From NCBI GenBank assembly GCA_905147135.1, contig LR990053.1, positions 10,304,501-10,368,500 of the forward strand: a DNA stretch of 64,000 nt, given 5' to 3'. How positions within the stretch are numbered: position 1 is the first letter of the stretch; every line of letters begins with the position of its first letter. The position numbers were made by a program, and so were the translations under genes. Positions 60,966 to 64,000 of the stretch are shown piece after piece. Source of the DNA: Blastobasis lacticolella (Eukaryota; Arthropoda; Insecta; Lepidoptera; Blastobasidae). The notes beneath the pieces are model-generated. The model had not been told where the DNA came from. It made no database searches and worked only from the letters and a program-made list of their open reading frames with translations.

Positions 60966-61098
60966 TTGTCAGGTTCCCTTGGTAGCAGGGTCACGAAGGT
61001 CAGATGGCAGTCGCTTTACTGTAATTATCTGGTCTGCCAAATCCTGGATTATAGTTAAGACGGACCCCGGGCTCTCGTACACGAGAATACAAGATGAT
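60966..61098 (+). mobile_element. SINE family B, 5'-truncated fragment
   Basis: GTCAGGTTCCCTTGGTAGCA, CTGCCAAATCCTGGATTATA and GGACCCCGGGCTCTCGTACA match 34759-34983. The 3' end is reduced to CAAGATGATT. Confidence 0.75.
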
Positions 61099-61852
61099 TC
61101 TTTTTTTATTTTATGTATCGCGGAGATTAGGTATGGCATTGCCCTTCCTTCAGTCATGTAGGTGGAGTAGGAAAGAGTAGAGTAGGCCCATACCCTACAG
61201 ATATCTGTTAAAGGCTTTGATGATGCCACTGAAGAGATCCTACTGTTGTATTTTTTATTTATATTTATTCGTATGAGTCACATGTTCCGTGTCATTGTCA
61301 CAGATATCCAAGACCACGGAGCCTATATAATTAAAACGTTTCACACATGCAACCATAATTAAGTGGGTTTAAATGACGGAATCCTATTTCGGTCACTGAA
61401 AACTGTGTAATTTATACAACTATAAAAGTAAACACATGGTGTGCTTTACACGACCATTATACACCTACGCTCGCGTTACCGTATGCGTGTTTTTCCAAAA
61501 TAGGCCTTGAATAGAACTGCGGATTGATACGGCTGGAGGGCTCGGAGACATGTGTATCTTTTCAGGGTTGGGTCTCACTGTCTGATGGTGTTTTTTTTCA
61601 TAGATAATTCGTTTATTACACCAATCTCACACATGACAATATACATTCACAATAGATATAGACCTAAAACTAGTAAACTGTTATAACTATTTGTTTTATC
61701 GTTACCTGTGACATGAGGAGACGAGGCTACACTCGCTGGTTTCCAGAGGGCCCCTCTGTGAAGCATTGACAAAGATGGTCACCATTATGGTATAATGGTG
61801 TCAGTTTTTTTTTCAACCACGTCCAAGTTATTTATGAATAATGCAGGTTAGT

Positions 61853-62111
61853 CGTTGGCCGTGTGGTGTCCGGCAGAGTAGAATAGCACCAACCCCTTAC
61901 ACTCATGGGTGTCGCACAAGGCGACTTATGTTTTCGAGGCAAAAAATCAAGTCCCCGTAGTCTGGAAAATGGGCAGCAGCATTTTCCATTGTTAAATTTA
62001 AGCACTGCAATCTCTAATCCGCCTGCCAAGCGTGGAGATTATGGCAATAACCTCCCCTTTCGTGGGAGAGGCCCTAAGTCCTGCAGTGGACTGTTACGGG
62101 CTGTGATGATG
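61853..62111 (+). mobile_element. SINE family C, complete, 13-bp target duplication
   Basis: Flanked by AATGCAGGTTAGT at 61840-61852 and 62112-62124. It starts GGCCGTGTGGTGTCCGGCAG, includes GTCGCACAAGGCGACTTATG and AAAATGGGCAGCAGCATTTT, and ends GACTGTTACGGGCTGTGATGATG. No tRNA-type B-box is evident, so the promoter type is unclear. The exact duplication suggests recent insertion. Confidence 0.9.
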
Positions 62112-62145
62112 AATGCAGGTTAGTAGCTAGAAGCATTTTCGAAAT

Positions 62146-62186
62146 CGGTTCGGTTGATCAAGGTAATCCCTTGATCAACCGAACCG
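62146..62186. repeat. Perfect hairpin, 18-bp arms, 5-nt loop
   Basis: CGGTTCGGTTGATCAAGG at 62146-62163 and its exact complement at 62169-62186, loop TAATC. It lies 22 bp beyond the target duplication of the adjacent SINE. Confidence 0.97.
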
Positions 62187-62344
62187 CTATAAATGCAAAT
62201 GTACATACTCATTGATCTTTGAAATAATCAATCATATTTTAGTTTTGTCACATTTTGGGTAGCTTATGCCATGGAAAATTTAATGGCAAAAAGGTTCCAA
62301 GAATTCTCTTGCTTTCCTTGTCTCTAAAAAGTAGAGTTCAGCGC

Positions 62345-62525
62345 CAGGTGGAATGAGTGTAGAGGAAGAAAGAGTTACGTAGAGTAACGTTTAGTTTCTA
62401 ATAGACGGAATGAGTGTAGACTATATAGAGGGAAGAGTTAGATGCTTGGTTACTAATTTTATGAATTGTAGATTTCTCACCAGACGGATGAGTGTAGACT
62501 GTAAAGGGGCAAAGAGTTAGACGTT
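62345..62525. repeat. Degenerate tandem repeat, three units
   Basis: GGAATGAGTGTAG at 62350 and 62407 and GGATGAGTGTAG at 62486, each followed after a variable purine-rich stretch by AGAGTTA. Spacing is 57 and 79 bp. Confidence 0.6.
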
Positions 62526-64000
62526 TAGACATAGACATAATTTTATTGGTAAAAAATGTTTACAAGTCATTATTTGTTGTTACATAGGTACAATAGGTTA
62601 TATACATAACATTAGATTAGGTCAGAGCATCCAAACATATTAATTTCGTATATCTGTTGCAATTAATCAAACATAAATTAGTCAATAATTTCATAATAAA
62701 TTTAAAAATAATAAGCATGTCCATAAATAATCAATTTGTAAATGTCAATAATAAAAATAGGCACGTAACTATTCAATCATATAAATTATAATTTGGTCGA
62801 ATTTGGAATTATAATAATGAAAATATTATTAGCAATTCGTTGTTGTTATTGTTTTTGGCTCAGGCAGTGATATAGGTAGTGAGCGACATCAATTTTATCG
62901 ATGTTGGTGCAGACAACGTAGGTTAGCTGTCATTACTATTGTAACTAGTATGAAGTTCAATAACTACTCGTATTTGAATAAATATATACCTACATAACCT
63001 ATTCGTTCTGTAGATATTCTTAATTCGTTTGTTCTTAATGCAAATGTACAGACATGCCGTTGAATTAATTATAGCCGCGGATGGAGCATTTAGAAACTCT
63101 ATTGCATTGGGAAAAGATGTTCAGCAATGCAAGTAATAAAATAATTTTGAATCCGTATCTAGCTAGGAGTTACTTCGACACATGAATTGAACAACACTCA
63201 AATTTAACACTGTGTTCTTATTTATAGAGGTAATAATAGCGATGGACTTTTACTTCCGTAGGTTTTTGCGAATGTAGAAATCTAAACATTATTTTATTGG
63301 TACTTACGTACCTACCTGCAATATGTAGGTACATACAATATGTTATGATATAGTAAACTGTGATGAAGTACAAGCTGTAAAAGAATGCTTCTTCGTAGAC
63401 ATGATGACTATCTTCTTTAGGTATCTCTCAATCTCAAACCTATGAAATATAATGTAGGAATCGTAGATGTTATGGAAGACAGTTACCACTTACTATCAGG
63501 TGGTCTGTCTGCTCGCTTGTAACTGAGTAGCATAAAAAAGATATATCGAGTCACTCCATGATCAAGTTACTATCTCGGTCATTATTTTCATAACCATTGG
63601 GTAAGTATATTAAAGCGGGTTTCGATGGTACATGAGTTTGCGGACGGATGCAGACCAGCCCGCACCGACTCACTGTGGAAAGGGTGTCCTCCGTGGTCGT
63701 CCGTGGTAGCGCAGACATGTCACAAACTTCTATCTGAACCGGTGACGGCGTCGCTGCTGTTGTTAACAAAGTGACATTTCAAAATGGCGACACTTCGTCC
63801 CAGTTTTTTCCACCAGGTCGATAAGTGTGGCACTCCGTCCGTGGCCATACGCCACCCGTAAGAATCCGCAGAATCACGGACCGTGGAACTTCGCCTCTAT
63901 AACTAGTGTCGCTAGAAGTGTGTCCCCAACCCTGTAATCCACGAAATCGAAAAGTCACCCTCAAACCCGTCGATGTCACGACTGACGTCAGTGGTTACTT
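62526..64000. other. Window edge, nothing firm
   Basis: 62530-62760 begins like the 3' end of a LINE (TTTTATTGG near 62543). 63482-63524 is a family F fragment. 63550-64000 is GC-richer and carries open minus-strand frames (63551-63769, 63779-63979) that could be an exon of a gene beyond the edge or transposon sequence. I recognise neither. Confidence 0.35.

Noticed and set aside
1..64000. CRISPR arrays, operons, bacterial ribosome-binding sites, prophage
   Set aside because: None seen. Introns, SINEs and LINEs show eukaryotic nuclear DNA.

Overview
The window looks like nuclear DNA of a moth or butterfly (Lepidoptera). It is AT-rich, almost gene-free, and has short GC-rich coding exons with GT-AG introns. 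It is littered with TAGGTACCTAC-type runs, tRNA-derived SINEs, RTE and Jockey/CR1-like LINE 3' ends, and small DNA elements of kinds common in that order. Almost all six-frame ORFs here are chance frames or shadows. No bacterial, viral, rRNA, canonical tRNA or CRISPR feature was seen.

Two genes are supported, both on the minus strand. (1) The EGFR-pathway antagonist argos (protein giant-lens) can be assembled completely from four exons: 59246-59058, 42885-42761, 42007-41740 and 41194-40946. All junctions are GT-AG with matching phases, giving a 276-residue secreted protein with 16 cysteines. Its first intron is 16.2 kb and holds nested repeats, GC-rich islands and homeodomain-type motif clusters. 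(2) One exon (20576-19770) encodes a signal peptide and a 249-residue Thr/Pro- then Glu/Ala/Thr-rich mucin-like extension. It ends at a probable donor, and its remaining exons were not found and may lie beyond the left edge.

Layout: 1-19.5 kb is intergenic or intronic (below the secreted-protein exon), with SINE and LINE fragments, an exact 138-bp tandem duplication, a possible non-coding first exon on the plus strand (8093-8219) and a 470-bp element with long inverted repeats. 19.8-20.6 kb is the mucin-like exon. 20.6-39.4 kb is intergenic with LINE ends, a TA-flanked MITE, SINEs with target-site duplications and an intact RTE C-terminus. 39.5-59.3 kb is argos. 59.3-64 kb is argos upstream sequence with a SINE carrying a 13-bp target-site duplication.

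The most interesting non-gene signals are a scatter of perfect short inverted repeats with almost no spacer, a tRNA-headed SINE whose 3' end resembles that of the resident RTE LINE, and a symmetric in-frame exon-like ORF inside argos intron 1. No clearly new multi-gene system was found.
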